Made by a program: the position numbers and the translations under genes. From positions 62,001 to 126,000 of the forward strand of contig NZ_JAUSTK010000004.1 of assembly GCF_030812855.1 (NCBI RefSeq): DNA of 64,000 bases, read 5' to 3'. Positions 9,004 through 17,849 of the stretch are shown piece by piece. This DNA is from Paenibacillus wynnii (GTDB lineage: Bacteria; Bacillota; Bacilli; Paenibacillales; Paenibacillaceae). The notes beneath the pieces are model-generated. The model searched no databases, had not been told where the DNA came from, and saw only the letters and a program-made list of their open reading frames with translations. Position 1 is the stretch's first letter. Each line of letters begins with the position of its first letter.

Positions 9004-9055
9004 CATTCAAGTTATACGGTGTATATTCATGAGACTACTTTTGCAGGAGGTCATA

Positions 9056-9637
9056 ATGAATATAATATCCTTTATTATCTATTGTGTTGTTGTTACATTT
9101 ACACCCGGACCTACCAATATTGTTATTTTATCATCTGTGCACCATTTTGGTGTAAAAAAAGCCATGGAATATGTATGCGGAGCCACAATCGCTTTTGGCC
9201 TGTTACTTGCCGCTTCCTCCATGCTAAACCGTATTCTTGCCGGGGTCATTCCAAATATCCTGAGCATCATGCAGATCATAGGCAGCTTATATATGCTCTA
9301 CCTTGCTTATCAAATCTATAAGATGGGTTCAACAGAATCCAAACCTACGTCAACAGCCAATTTTGTCTCAGGCTTACTTATGCAATTTGTTAATCCTAAA
9401 GTTCTTCTATTTACACTAACCGTTATACCCAGCTATGTAATGCCCTACTATACTTCATCTGCGTCATCGTTCCTGTTCGTTATGATCATAACTGTCATTG
9501 GTTTCTTGGCATTCACAACATGGGTTGTCTTTGGCGCAGTATTCAGAAGATTTCTACAAAACCACCAAAAAGTGATAAATACCCTGATGGCGCTTTTTTT
9601 AGTGTATTCTGCAATAATGGTATCAGGAATTCTATAA
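9056..9637 (+). CDS. LysE/RhtB family amino acid exporter
   Basis: A 193-residue inner membrane protein with the LysE signature near the N-terminus (TFTPGPTNIVILSSV) and about six transmembrane segments; MQFVNPKVLLFTLTVIPSYV is the second conserved block. Members export amino acids or derivatives such as cysteine, homoserine or lysine. The start is set at 9056 because GGAGGTC lies six bases before it; an upstream ATG (9029) has no site. The AraC regulator begins only about 20 bases downstream, so exporter and regulator are co-transcribed. Confidence 0.88.
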   Translation: MNIISFIIYCVVVTFTPGPTNIVILSSVHHFGVKKAMEYVCGATIAFGLLLAASSMLNRILAGVIPNILSIMQIIGSLYMLYLAYQIYKMGSTESKPTSTANFVSGLLMQFVNPKVLLFTLTVIPSYVMPYYTSSASSFLFVMIITVIGFLAFTTWVVFGAVFRRFLQNHQKVINTLMALFLVYSAIMVSGIL

Positions 9638-9656
9638 AGAGTTGGAGGTGGAGAGC

Positions 9657-10433
9657 GTGGAGAAATTCAATTATAAAAAATCAGCAGATATTCTGGCATT
9701 GTCGGCAAGCTTTACAGATTTCACTTATAAAAAACATTGCCACGAGGAATATGCGATCGGTGTAACTCTACGCGGCATCCAACAATATAACTTGGAAGGC
9801 AGTTTCCAATCTTCCCATAAAAATGGCGTAATGCTGTTTAATCCCGAGCAATCTCATGATGGCAGCTCATATGATAAGGCTGGTATTGATTATGTCATGC
9901 TCTATATCAAGCCGGACTTGTTTTTAGAGAGTTCTGGTAAGAAGGAATTGGTGCGTTTCTCCTCGCCTATCGTCTACGATGCCAAATTAGCAAACTGTGT
10001 ATTATCCTTAAGCCATTCCATCTTGAGCGGCAAAGAAGAATCTCTAAGCAGTGAGCTGCTCTTAACCTTAGTCGACCTTGTTTCTAATACGGAAATAGAT
10101 ACAGCCACTAGAAAGAATAATGAACTTATTAACAAAGCAAAAGAAATGATGTTCTATAATTTAGAGAATGTGCTAAAGCTTGACGACCTCAGCAAAGAGT
10201 TTAAGATGTCAAAATATCAGTTTATCCGGGAGTTTAAGTCCCACACCGGAATATCGCCCTATCAATTTTTCTTGAATTGTAAAGTCGAGCATGCCAAGCA
10301 ATCTATTGAGAAAAATAAGGATATCTATTCCGCCGTTGCAGAATGTGGATTTGTGGATCTAACTCACCTGAATAGGCATTTCAAGAGTGTATTCGGAATC
10401 ACAGCATATGAATACATGTCACAACTCAATTAA
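9657..10433 (+). CDS. AraC family transcriptional regulator (exporter-linked)
   Basis: A 258-residue AraC protein. The N-terminal cupin-like sensor region shows YKKHCHEEYAIGVTLRG, the usual entry block of the ligand-binding fold. The C-terminal third has the two-HTH AraC domain (LDDLSKEFKMSKYQFIREFKSHTGISPYQF, then a second helix pair VAECGFVDLTHLNRHFKSVFGI). A TTG at 9642 is possible, but GTG at 9657 with GGAGGTGGAG just upstream fits better. Being cotranscribed with the LysE-type exporter, it probably controls that exporter in response to its substrate. Confidence 0.88.
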   Translation: MEKFNYKKSADILALSASFTDFTYKKHCHEEYAIGVTLRGIQQYNLEGSFQSSHKNGVMLFNPEQSHDGSSYDKAGIDYVMLYIKPDLFLESSGKKELVRFSSPIVYDAKLANCVLSLSHSILSGKEESLSSELLLTLVDLVSNTEIDTATRKNNELINKAKEMMFYNLENVLKLDDLSKEFKMSKYQFIREFKSHTGISPYQFFLNCKVEHAKQSIEKNKDIYSAVAECGFVDLTHLNRHFKSVFGITAYEYMSQLN

Positions 10434-10853
10434 GCGCGCTTTATAAAGAGAAGCTATATTATAAGTTCTGTCTTGATGTGTACAGACATTTCCGCACCAC
10501 TGCCTTGGCTGAATAAAACGATATAATCTCCTTCTGGAAAAAGAGTGGATACTTATTTAGAAGGAGTTTTTCCTACTAATTCAAGGATTAACCACCTTTC
10601 GAGTTATTTAGTGGTAAAATTTCCCTCTAAATTCAGATTTTAGCCTCAAAACTCCTCAATATGGATAATTCGGTTGCATTTAGTGGTAATTTTCCCCTCT
10701 AATTATTGATTACAAGGCTTTATTTGTGATTTACAGGGGAATTTTCCCTCTAAACTTTATTTATCACGGGTTCATAGACTAAATAGCAAACCGGGATCTA
10801 TAACAAACTAATAATTATCGGTTTCGTATGTTTTTTTCTAATTCCACACTCGG
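10434..10853. other. Gene-free region (420 bp)
   Basis: No gene or RNA was found here. The AraC gene ends on its left and a minus-strand HTH gene ends on its right. The stretch is AT-rich and its main content is the palindrome array at 10548-10757. Confidence 0.6.
10548..10757. repeat. Array of four imperfect palindromes (TTAG..GG...CC..CTAA type)
   Basis: Four short units at about 10553-10581, 10607-10632, 10679-10704 and 10730-10757. Each has the form TTTAGnnGG, an A/T core, then CC-CTCTAA or a near variant. The two arms of each unit are roughly self-complementary. Spacing from unit to unit is about 50-70 bases. Four more units of the same design lie at 28754-28950 inside a MITE. Confidence 0.55.
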
Positions 10854-11096
10854 TCATTCAACACTAAATGCTTGTATCTCTGAAAGCCATTTATCAATTG
10901 CCTTTACAGGAAAATAGGTGGTGTCTCCAATTCTCACGTAAGGAATTTCACTACTAGCATGAGCTGTTCCATCAAGTGGCGGATTCAATTGGTCTACTTC
11001 AGCTTCACTTATCCCTAAATACTCGGCTACCTCAGAATGGGTTAAGAGTTGATGATGAGGCTCCCCATAAAAACACAACAAACAAAGCATTAACAT
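10854..11096 (-). CDS. Small helix-turn-helix DNA-binding protein (excisionase/MerR-like fold)
   Basis: An 80-residue protein whose core reads LLTHSEVAEYLGISEAEVDQL, then PYVRIGDTTYFPVKAIDKWLSE. That is the winged-helix pattern of the HTH_17/excisionase group (helix-turn-helix followed by a wing and a final helix). It could be a small transcription factor; no phage genes are around it. The N-terminal start is uncertain, with no good ribosome site upstream of 11096. It is isolated from neighbours. Confidence 0.6.
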   Translation of the reverse strand: MLMLCLLCFYGEPHHQLLTHSEVAEYLGISEAEVDQLNPPLDGTAHASSEIPYVRIGDTTYFPVKAIDKWLSEIQAFSVE

Positions 11097-11168
11097 ACTT
11101 CTGCATATTGATATGATTCCAAAAATTCCCTTATTGAATCATACCTTCAATTTATTCATGTCGCAATC

Positions 11169-11858
11169 CTACTGGAGAATATTGTATAATTGATTATTCT
11201 CTCGTAATAACACCCCAATCTTTTCTAAAGTCATGTGTTCTATATCCCTCTTCGTGGGATAGGTTCTCAGAAAGTCAAAATTGATTTCACTTTTATCTAT
11301 GCCTGCAATTCGATAGACTGCTATTTCTTTGCCTTCATTTTTTAGTATCAAATCATCCATTCTGAATCCAGCATTTTCCGGTCGATCTAGAACTTTATGC
11401 TCGGTAAAATCCTTTAAATCTAACCATGAAATTACAGACCGATGTATACCAGAACCAAATGAATAGGCATATACTACATCCAAAGTTCCATCCTTATTTA
11501 CATCAAAGGGTACAACACTTGTTACCCCATATCCGCCAAATCCAATACCTATATGGACAACTTTTTGTTTGGACACGATGAATGTTTCCCAGCTTGAATT
11601 CCCAACAATTTTAAAAAGCTGAAGATTGGTTTGATCCCAAATATCAGGAGAGGTGATTTCAATCAGATCCATATTCTCCGTTAGAGTAATATCTTGAGTT
11701 GCTAAAATTAATTTATTTGCTTCCTCAATGGTTACCTTAATCGAAGGCATAGATGTGGAATCAACCGCCAACATTGCTAATATCAATACCAGTAATACTG
11801 AGATCCCATAGACAATGAGCTTACTTTTCTTATTAAAACTTTTCATTATCAAATTCAT
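11169..11858 (-). CDS. Membrane-anchored protein with a DxNxDGxxD calcium-type loop
   Basis: A 229-residue protein with an N-terminal membrane anchor (SKLIVYGISVLLVLILAMLAV) and an extracellular domain. Within it DVNKDGTLDVVYAYSFGSG matches the calcium-binding loop of FG-GAP/VCBS-type repeats. Only one such loop is visible, so it is not a full propeller. The function is unknown. Either ATG (11858 or 11846) is possible; AGAGGAG lies directly before the first. The start region faces the divergent CPBP protease gene, with almost no space between the two starts. Confidence 0.6.
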   Translation of the reverse strand: MNLIMKSFNKKSKLIVYGISVLLVLILAMLAVDSTSMPSIKVTIEEANKLILATQDITLTENMDLIEITSPDIWDQTNLQLFKIVGNSSWETFIVSKQKVVHIGIGFGGYGVTSVVPFDVNKDGTLDVVYAYSFGSGIHRSVISWLDLKDFTEHKVLDRPENAGFRMDDLILKNEGKEIAVYRIAGIDKSEINFDFLRTYPTKRDIEHMTLEKIGVLLRENNQLYNILQ

Positions 11859-11877
11859 TCTCCTCTGGGGGTGCCTT

Positions 11878-12636
11878 CTGAAAAAAATATCCTATTTCGC
11901 TGTTATGCCCTTACATATTATTCTACTCGTTCTATTAAGCTACTTCAGCAATGATTGGATTAATACTTACATTGTAGCGCCGTATATTGTCCCATACACA
12001 TCCATGAATACATATATTTCTTCTTATCTTTTTAACGGTATCATGGGTGCACTGTTCGCTTCTTTGCTCTTAATCGTCTGTTCAAGAGGTCTAGGTCTTA
12101 GACGTACATGTCAAGAACTGGATTTCCGCTTCAATACATTAAGAAAAAGCTATAGACCCATCCTGATCTTTGTTATCGTGTTCATGATCATTTATATTTT
12201 TTTCGGCTCTCTTGCGGCAAATCAACATTTATTTGACTACTCGTTTCAGTTCCCTCTGACAATCATCAATATATTACAATGGTTTATATTTCAATTATTG
12301 ATTTCCGGTTTAGAGGAGATCTTCTTCAGATGTTTTGTGATCCTGCTTCTTTTTAAGTTATGGGACAATATGTTCACCAAACTTAACTATCTTCAGATTG
12401 CAGTGTTTATCGCTTCTACTCTAATATTTGCTGCCCGACATATCGGATTCCTTTTGTATCCGTTCCAAATCACATATTTTGTTCCGCTTCATCTTGTAGT
12501 TGTCAGTGTATTAGGAATATTCTTAGGGATTTTATTTATTAAAACCAGAAGTTTTTGGGCTGTTTATGCTGCACATGGGTTCATTAACGGATGTATATTT
12601 ACATTTCTATTTGTACTGAATAAAACATTATCTTGA
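11878..12636 (+). CDS. CPBP family intramembrane metalloprotease
   Basis: A polytopic protein with the three CPBP/CAAX-protease motifs: EEIFFR (motif 1), FAARHIGF (motif 2 His) and AAHGFINGCIF (motif 3). These provide the metal site for cleavage within the membrane or for bacteriocin self-immunity. The frame is open from an ATG at 11815 that has no ribosome site and overlaps the divergent gene. CTG at 11878, five bases after GGGGGTG, is the best-supported start by RBS. An ATG at 11905 is another option, so the start is uncertain. The gene ends in a bidirectional terminator. Confidence 0.75.
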   Translation: MKKISYFAVMPLHIILLVLLSYFSNDWINTYIVAPYIVPYTSMNTYISSYLFNGIMGALFASLLLIVCSRGLGLRRTCQELDFRFNTLRKSYRPILIFVIVFMIIYIFFGSLAANQHLFDYSFQFPLTIINILQWFIFQLLISGLEEIFFRCFVILLLFKLWDNMFTKLNYLQIAVFIASTLIFAARHIGFLLYPFQITYFVPLHLVVVSVLGIFLGILFIKTRSFWAVYAAHGFINGCIFTFLFVLNKTLS

Positions 12637-12669
12637 TACTAGAAGTATTCCCTCTATTCTATCAACAAC

Positions 12670-12700
12670 AAAAGAGATGCTATGATTAGGCATCTCTTTT
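12670..12700. terminator. Bidirectional intrinsic terminator
   Basis: Perfect 11-bp stem AAAAGAGATGC/GCATCTCTTTT (12670-12680 with 12690-12700), loop 9. It lies between the converging CPBP gene and the AraC/GyrI-like gene and ends in T-rich tails on both strands. Confidence 0.85.
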
Positions 12701-12729
12701 GTTCTGTTTCCGGCTAACCTGTTTTTCTC

Positions 12730-13605
12730 TTACAGCTTTTTCGCAACAGGTATCCAGATCTCGCTTTTAAAATTAGGGGAAGTGGTATCCTTACTTTCAT
12801 TCCATAATATTTCCGGGCCTTCCACTTGTTCGTAATCTGAGGAGGGAAACCATTCGGAATAGATCCGTCCCCAAATTTGTTGAAGAGTTGCGGGAAAAGG
12901 TCCGACTGCCTCAAATACAGCCCAAGACGTTGCAGGAATATCTAGCTTCGAGAGACTTTCCGGACATTCCTCAGTTGTAGCCACACCTATATAATGGTCC
13001 AATTCTCCCTGCTCCTCCATTCGGCCCTCGGAAAAATTAGCAGATGCACTAATCAATCCTAAAGGGACGACATTCGACAGCTGTTTCAATTGAGTAATTA
13101 ATTCCTCATTTAGGCTTGCCCACATCGCAGCTATTTCCGGATTTACTCCATGGAATATAATAGGGACTCTCTTTTTGAGACCCACGATTCGAAATGAGTC
13201 TTTTTCTTCAATACGGTAGATCATTTCACTACCTCCTTTAATCGTTAACTGAAAACTCATGCGGGGATAGGACTTTAAAGATTGGCCCTTAATTCTGGAT
13301 TCTGAGGGGGTAACCCCATGAAAGATTTGGAAAGCCTTCGCAAATGCATCCGGTGAACTGTATCCAAAATTCAAGGCTATGTCGATTATCCTTAACTGAT
13401 TTCTTTGAAGCTCATACGCTGCTAAAGTAAGACGTCTTAGGCGGATATACTCTGACAGGGATATACCGGCTAGGAATGAAAACATCCTTTTAAAATGATA
13501 TTCCGAGCATAAGGCCCTCTTTGCCGCTTCTTTGAAGTCAATCTCTTGAGTGAGATTTTCTTCAATATAGGACAATGCTTTGTTCATGTTCTCAAGTGAA
13601 TTCAT
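12730..13605 (-). CDS. AraC family regulator with GyrI-like effector domain
   Basis: A 291-residue two-domain regulator. The N-terminal domain is a full AraC HTH ([39 protein letters not shown], then [32 protein letters not shown]). The C-terminal half is a GyrI/SOUL-like small-molecule domain (from [22 protein letters not shown] to the IWIPVAKKL end), as in BltR- or Rob-type activators of drug efflux and stress genes. ATG 13605 follows an AGGAGGAG tract; GTG 13611 is the alternative. No efflux gene is adjacent. Confidence 0.88.
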   Translation of the reverse strand: MNSLENMNKALSYIEENLTQEIDFKEAAKRALCSEYHFKRMFSFLAGISLSEYIRLRRLTLAAYELQRNQLRIIDIALNFGYSSPDAFAKAFQIFHGVTPSESRIKGQSLKSYPRMSFQLTIKGGSEMIYRIEEKDSFRIVGLKKRVPIIFHGVNPEIAAMWASLNEELITQLKQLSNVVPLGLISASANFSEGRMEEQGELDHYIGVATTEECPESLSKLDIPATSWAVFEAVGPFPATLQQIWGRIYSEWFPSSDYEQVEGPEILWNESKDTTSPNFKSEIWIPVAKKL

Positions 13606-13691
13606 CCTCACCTCTCCTCCTTCTACTGTAGCGTATCAAAAACCAGGGTGAACCATCCGACAATTCATGTACAACATTAAAGGGGTAGGAT

Positions 13692-14507
13692 TCAAAAGTA
13701 AGCCAGCCCGTAATAGGGTATGTTTGTTGTTGGTGTAAAACCCAGTCGCAAAGCCAATTTATAAGAACCTTCATTCTCAACCCGGCATGCCCAGACAGGC
13801 TCTAATTCATTCTTCAGACAATAATCTATCAGTGCGGAACAAACGGAATATGCATATCCCTTCCCGCGGTACGCCTCAGAGGTTTCAATGCCAATCTCCA
13901 ACTGATGCCCATTTCGAAATGCGGAAAATGCCGTTGATGCAACTTCTTCGTTATCCAGCAAGCTATAGGCTATACCCTCCGCTAAGAACTGGTCAGCATT
14001 CCTCCAGAAATACCTCGGACTCACACTGCCGGTAAGGGATAGAAACTGTTCTTTCGTTGTCTGCATTATGTATGTGCCTTGACTATGATAATGTTCTTTC
14101 GATTGATGATAGGTCTCCTTATTAAAAATGAAATTAACTCTTCGTTGTTTAATAATCGGGTTCTGATGATTAGCGCAATTATGGGTATTCACCATAGACT
14201 CAATTTTGCTTATCCAAGCTCCCTCTGGTGCAATCTGCAGCCATTCCGGCTTGTTCCTGATCTGCTTGCTATTGGTTATGTATTCTAGGAGTGCGTGATG
14301 AAAATATTCATTGTCAGTGTCCCCGAATAACAGTGACATTCCGTAGGGATGTACGACATAAAACGTACTTGGGTCTTTCTCACAATCCACAAAAATCGTA
14401 CCTGAAATACGCTGTAGGATCACCGCTTCGGCAAATAACGTGTTGATATTCACATGACTTAAAGGCAAAATTGCTTTGTGGTAATCTTTAGTCTCAAGTG
14501 TTATCAT
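13692..14507 (-). CDS. GNAT-superfamily acetyltransferase (large type)
   Basis: A 271-residue protein in the long GNAT acetyltransferase family that carries an N-terminal domain of unknown role. Motif A of the catalytic domain reads QLEIGIETSEAYRGKGYAYSVCSALIDYCLKN, followed by WACRVENEGSYKLALRLGFT. The N-terminal about 130 residues show no known motif. The substrate is unknown. It is transcribed alone on the minus strand, 86 bases upstream of the AraC/GyrI-like gene. The reading frame is intact. Confidence 0.8.
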   Translation of the reverse strand: MITLETKDYHKAILPLSHVNINTLFAEAVILQRISGTIFVDCEKDPSTFYVVHPYGMSLLFGDTDNEYFHHALLEYITNSKQIRNKPEWLQIAPEGAWISKIESMVNTHNCANHQNPIIKQRRVNFIFNKETYHQSKEHYHSQGTYIMQTTKEQFLSLTGSVSPRYFWRNADQFLAEGIAYSLLDNEEVASTAFSAFRNGHQLEIGIETSEAYRGKGYAYSVCSALIDYCLKNELEPVWACRVENEGSYKLALRLGFTPTTNIPYYGLAYF

Positions 14508-14634
14508 ACCTGTCCTTTCCGATTGCCATTAGTATGAGCATCTCTCTTTAATTATGGGTTTAATACTTAATTATAGCACTTTATGTATAGGCGAACATTC
14601 CCTTTTTCGGCTGAAATCGGTAGGCATTCACATG

Positions 14635-14661
14635 AGAAAAAAGCAGCCGCAAGAGGCTGCT
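14635..14661 (-). terminator. Intrinsic terminator of the CPBP gene at 14703-15488
   Basis: Stem AGCAGCC/GGCTGCT (14642-14648 with 14655-14661), small loop. On the minus strand it is followed by TTTTTTCTC. It lies about 40 bases downstream of the stop codon at 14703. Confidence 0.8.
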
Positions 14662-14702
14662 ATCTACAATATCTCTGGCAGATCTATGATGTATTCTCCT
14701 TT

Positions 14703-15488
14703 TTATCTAAGATCATTAATCAAGCTTGTGTCTACTGAGGTTTTCATCTTTTTCCTATGCAGCAATACATAGATCAGGTAGCCTCCGTACAGCAAATAGA
14801 AAATATTTAATATGGATACTACCAGTATCTCTTTGTCTTCGATATTAGTGTTCGTCATTTGAGCGAGAGCATCAAACATGAAATGAAAAACGATCAAGGG
14901 TAGAATGTTGGGTGTCGTCTCTATGAGTAGAGCAAGAATGAGCCCGATAAGAAATGCATTTATGACTTGTAGAACGATATGTATGGGATCACTGCCGTTA
15001 AGCGCATTGGCCATATGTAAAATACCGAAAAATATAGAAGAAAAAACGATATAAAAAACAGGTCCTTTGGACTGCAGTTTCTCTCTAATGATCCCTCTAA
15101 AAATGGATTCCTCTGTATAACCGACAAGTAATGAGAAAACAACAATAAGGATTATTTGAGCAGTTGTAAGCTCCAAGTTGAAACCGCCCATCATTGGTTG
15201 AACGGCAGCGATCACAAGCAAGGGAATATAGTAGAGCGTTACACTTTCTTTACGGATATCGAGCTTTTTAAAGCCAAAACTCCCAAAGGAAGGGTCCTTT
15301 TTTCTCATGTACAATGAAACAATTACTGCCATAACGAAGAATGCACAAGCCTGAGCAGCCATCATCCCCGTATCTTCCAACTCCATGATTGTCGCTGCGG
15401 CAGATGCTACTGAAATCATTAAAGTCAGCACTACCCCCAGCATGATTGAAAATAGAATCGGATGTCCTTTGGCTTCTTTTTTTCTCAT
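14703..15488 (-). CDS. CPBP family intramembrane metalloprotease
   Basis: A 261-residue polytopic membrane protein with the CPBP motifs EESIFRG, FGILHMAN and FHFMFDAL, which carry the Glu and His residues of the metal site. Members process membrane-bound peptides or give immunity to bacteriocins; some lack known substrates. The start ATG lies in a run of lysine codons and is preceded by AAAGGAGAG. It is the second CPBP gene in the window, after the one at 11878-12636, and the two are divergent in sequence. Confidence 0.83.
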   Translation of the reverse strand: MRKKEAKGHPILFSIMLGVVLTLMISVASAAATIMELEDTGMMAAQACAFFVMAVIVSLYMRKKDPSFGSFGFKKLDIRKESVTLYYIPLLVIAAVQPMMGGFNLELTTAQIILIVVFSLLVGYTEESIFRGIIREKLQSKGPVFYIVFSSIFFGILHMANALNGSDPIHIVLQVINAFLIGLILALLIETTPNILPLIVFHFMFDALAQMTNTNIEDKEILVVSILNIFYLLYGGYLIYVLLHRKKMKTSVDTSLINDLR

Positions 15489-15609
15489 TGTTCTCTCTCC
15501 TTTAAGATCAAATCTGTAGTGAAAATAGCTAAGGATAATAATGGAATAAATGTCACTCCGGTTTTAACTATACCATAAGATTAGATAAAGAGAATTGAGA
15601 TTTTTCCCG

Positions 15610-15807
15610 TCATTTAGAGCGGCTTTTATTAATTAAGCTTCGCAAACAAAGTAGAGTGCAAGATAGACAAAGAATTAACAATTCATATTCTCCTGAGGAT
15701 ATGGAGTTGATTAGGGCTGCAATCGTTGCTACCCCGGAAATGAGTGTACATGTAACCATAAGCCTCCGAGGAAACCAGTTAGATTTCATCTCTTTTTCCT
15801 TATCCAT
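15610..15807 (-). CDS. Small membrane protein of unknown function
   Basis: A 65-residue protein with two hydrophobic segments (LMVTCTLISGVATIAALI and YELLILCLSCTLLCLRSLI) separated by a short loop, and charged ends. The family is not recognised. The ATG at 15807 has GGAGGG five bases upstream; a longer upstream frame lacks a site. The gene lies alone between the CPBP gene and the divergent PH-domain-like gene. Confidence 0.55.
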   Translation of the reverse strand: MDKEKEMKSNWFPRRLMVTCTLISGVATIAALINSISSGEYELLILCLSCTLLCLRSLINKSRSK

Positions 15808-15965
15808 GTTATCCCTCCGCTGGTTCTGTTTAATTTCATCATCAGCCTGCACATTTTTGGATTTATGGAAGAATTAAGCAGGATATTGTCATTCTACGAA
15901 GAATATCAACAATGTACAAGTATCAATTGAACAACAATAGATTTTTCAAAACAGGAGGCAAAATA

Positions 15966-16394
15966 ATGGTTAACTTGTTCGGCGGATTGTTGGGTAACTA
16001 TTCTGAAGTAAGTATTCCTGAGTTAAAAAGTCAATACGGGGTTTATCTTACGCCCCAAGAAGAGATTCGGATGGGGTTCAAGCTGGTCCGCGATGCTTTT
16101 ATTATTACGGATGACCGTTTGATTCTAATTGATCATCAGGGAGTAACAGGGAAAAAGACCCGCGTTGCCTCCATACATCTTAATTCCATCTATGAGGTTA
16201 CTATGGAAACGGGCGGTACGGGCTTCGAGGATTGCGAAGTTACGCTTCATTACATTACCTCACCTTATCACAAGTCCAACAATCTGCAGACATCCTTGTA
16301 TAAGTTCGAGTTCGGCAAGAAATTCAATGTACAGCCCTTATATACAGCATTGGTCAGTATTGCCAGCGAGAATTGTAAACGTCTGAATTCCTAA
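15966..16394 (+). CDS. Bacterial PH-domain-like protein
   Basis: A 142-residue soluble protein whose middle resembles the bacterial Pleckstrin-homology group: VRDAFIITDDRLILIDHQGVTGKKTRVASIHLNSIYEVTMETGGTGFEDCEVTLHY. Repeating beta strands end in a C-terminal helix (QPLYTALVSIASENC). Members form ring assemblies and their function is unknown. The ATG follows ACAGGAGGC by six bases. A longer frame reaches 15912 but lacks a site. It stands alone and precedes the sugar symporter by about 110 bases. Confidence 0.75.
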   Translation: MVNLFGGLLGNYSEVSIPELKSQYGVYLTPQEEIRMGFKLVRDAFIITDDRLILIDHQGVTGKKTRVASIHLNSIYEVTMETGGTGFEDCEVTLHYITSPYHKSNNLQTSLYKFEFGKKFNVQPLYTALVSIASENCKRLNS

Positions 16395-16506
16395 TCTATA
16401 TCTTTACATCATATTTAGAGTACGAATATGTCCTCTGCCAGTGTGTTGGTGGGGGACATCATTATGTTAATCGTTATGTTAAGAAAACAGAAAAGAGGCA
16501 AGAACA

Positions 16507-17847
16507 TTGGGGACAACCATTTCAATAAGAGAGAAGTTATTTTTCTCGGGTGGCTTGCTGGGCCAGAATATTTTATATAGCTTTATGTCCACGTATATCT
16601 TGTTTTTTTACACGGATTTATTACGGATACCAGCAACCACGGCAAGCGCTATATTAGTAGTCGCAAGTATATTTGATGCCTGTCTGGATCCTCTAATGGG
16701 CATGATCACAGATAAAACCCGAACGAGATGGGGAAAATTCAGACCTTATCTGCTGTTTGCCCCTGGCTTAATTGCTGCTGCTACCGTACTATGTTTTTGG
16801 GATATTGGCGGTTCATCCACGACGACGCTTGTTTTTGCCACTGTCTCTTATTTACTTTGGGGGATGCTTTACACCGTCTGTGATACGCCGCTTTGGGCAC
16901 TGTCTTCTGTAATCTCTAAAGATCCCAATGAACGAACGCTCATCGTAACCTTGGGAAAAATCGGAGGAATGATAGGTGCGGTCGCCATAACTGTCGGGGG
17001 GATTCAATTGCTGTTAGCCTTCGGTGGAGAACGAGATACAAATGCCTATTTGTACTCGGCAATGATTATAGCCGTATTCGCAGCCATCTCCATATTCCTG
17101 GCAGGCTTCTACACCAAAGAGAGGGTAGCCCCTCCTGCTGAACAAATTCCCTTCCGTAGAAATCTGCAAACTATATACAAAAATAAACCTTTGTTAACTT
17201 TGTTGTCAGCCCTTTTGATCATCAATTTGATTATCGGAGTAAGACAGAGCATTCAATTATATTATGTGGTTTATGTTTGGGGCGACTCGAGCTATGTTAG
17301 TCAGCTGGGGATGAGTCTGGTTGCAGGAATGCTGCTGGGGATGATCGTGACACCAAAGCTACTCCGTGTATTTTCGCATAAGAAAGTATTTATTATATCC
17401 TGTATATTAGGCAGCCTATCCTGTTTGACTCCTTACATTAAAGGAGACGGTAATATAACGTTCACACTTGTGTTGTTCGCCGTAAGCTTCTTTTTTTCAG
17501 GTGTGATCACGATTGTAAGTACCTCCATGCTATTAGACACTATTGATTATTCCGAATGGAAGCTGGGCTTCCGCGGCGAGGGAATTGTATTCTCAACGCA
17601 TACCTTTGTCACTAAATTTAGCGGGGCTGTTTCGAAGTTGATCATTGGTGCGAGCCTGGGATTGTTGAACTATATTGAGAACCAGCCTGCTACCGCCAGT
17701 CTTCAACACGGCTTAAGCTTTGTGATGTTTGTTTTGCCGGCATTGTGTTTTGTGATTGCTATCATTCCAATACTTTTTTATACCTTAAGCAATAGTAAGA
17801 GAAATCAGATGTTGATTGAACTAGAGACTCATAGAAGGAGTGTATAG
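16507..17847 (+). CDS. GPH-family sugar:cation symporter (MelB-like, MFS)
   Basis: A 446-residue membrane protein with 12 predicted segments and the glycoside-pentoside-hexuronide pattern: an N-terminal SGGLLGQNILYSFMSTYILFFYTD block, a cytoplasmic FDACLDPLMGMITDKTRTRWGKFRPY loop (cation-site and substrate residues, including the conserved Asp pair) and a symmetric second half. It would import a sugar or glycoside with H+ or Na+. The TTG start has AAAGAGGC about eight bases upstream. The PIG-L gene starts two bases after the stop, so the two are one operon. Confidence 0.88.
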   Translation: MGTTISIREKLFFSGGLLGQNILYSFMSTYILFFYTDLLRIPATTASAILVVASIFDACLDPLMGMITDKTRTRWGKFRPYLLFAPGLIAAATVLCFWDIGGSSTTTLVFATVSYLLWGMLYTVCDTPLWALSSVISKDPNERTLIVTLGKIGGMIGAVAITVGGIQLLLAFGGERDTNAYLYSAMIIAVFAAISIFLAGFYTKERVAPPAEQIPFRRNLQTIYKNKPLLTLLSALLIINLIIGVRQSIQLYYVVYVWGDSSYVSQLGMSLVAGMLLGMIVTPKLLRVFSHKKVFIISCILGSLSCLTPYIKGDGNITFTLVLFAVSFFFSGVITIVSTSMLLDTIDYSEWKLGFRGEGIVFSTHTFVTKFSGAVSKLIIGASLGLLNYIENQPATASLQHGLSFVMFVLPALCFVIAIIPILFYTLSNSKRNQMLIELETHRRSV

Positions 17848-17849
17848 AA

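Noticed and set aside
10548..10757. CRISPR array in the 10.6 kb gap
   Set aside because: Units are short, imperfect palindromes with uneven spacing, no identical repeats and no cas genes nearby.
10854..11096. Prophage boundary suggested by an excisionase-like HTH gene
   Set aside because: No integrase, attachment site or phage structural genes are near, so it is treated as a small regulator only.
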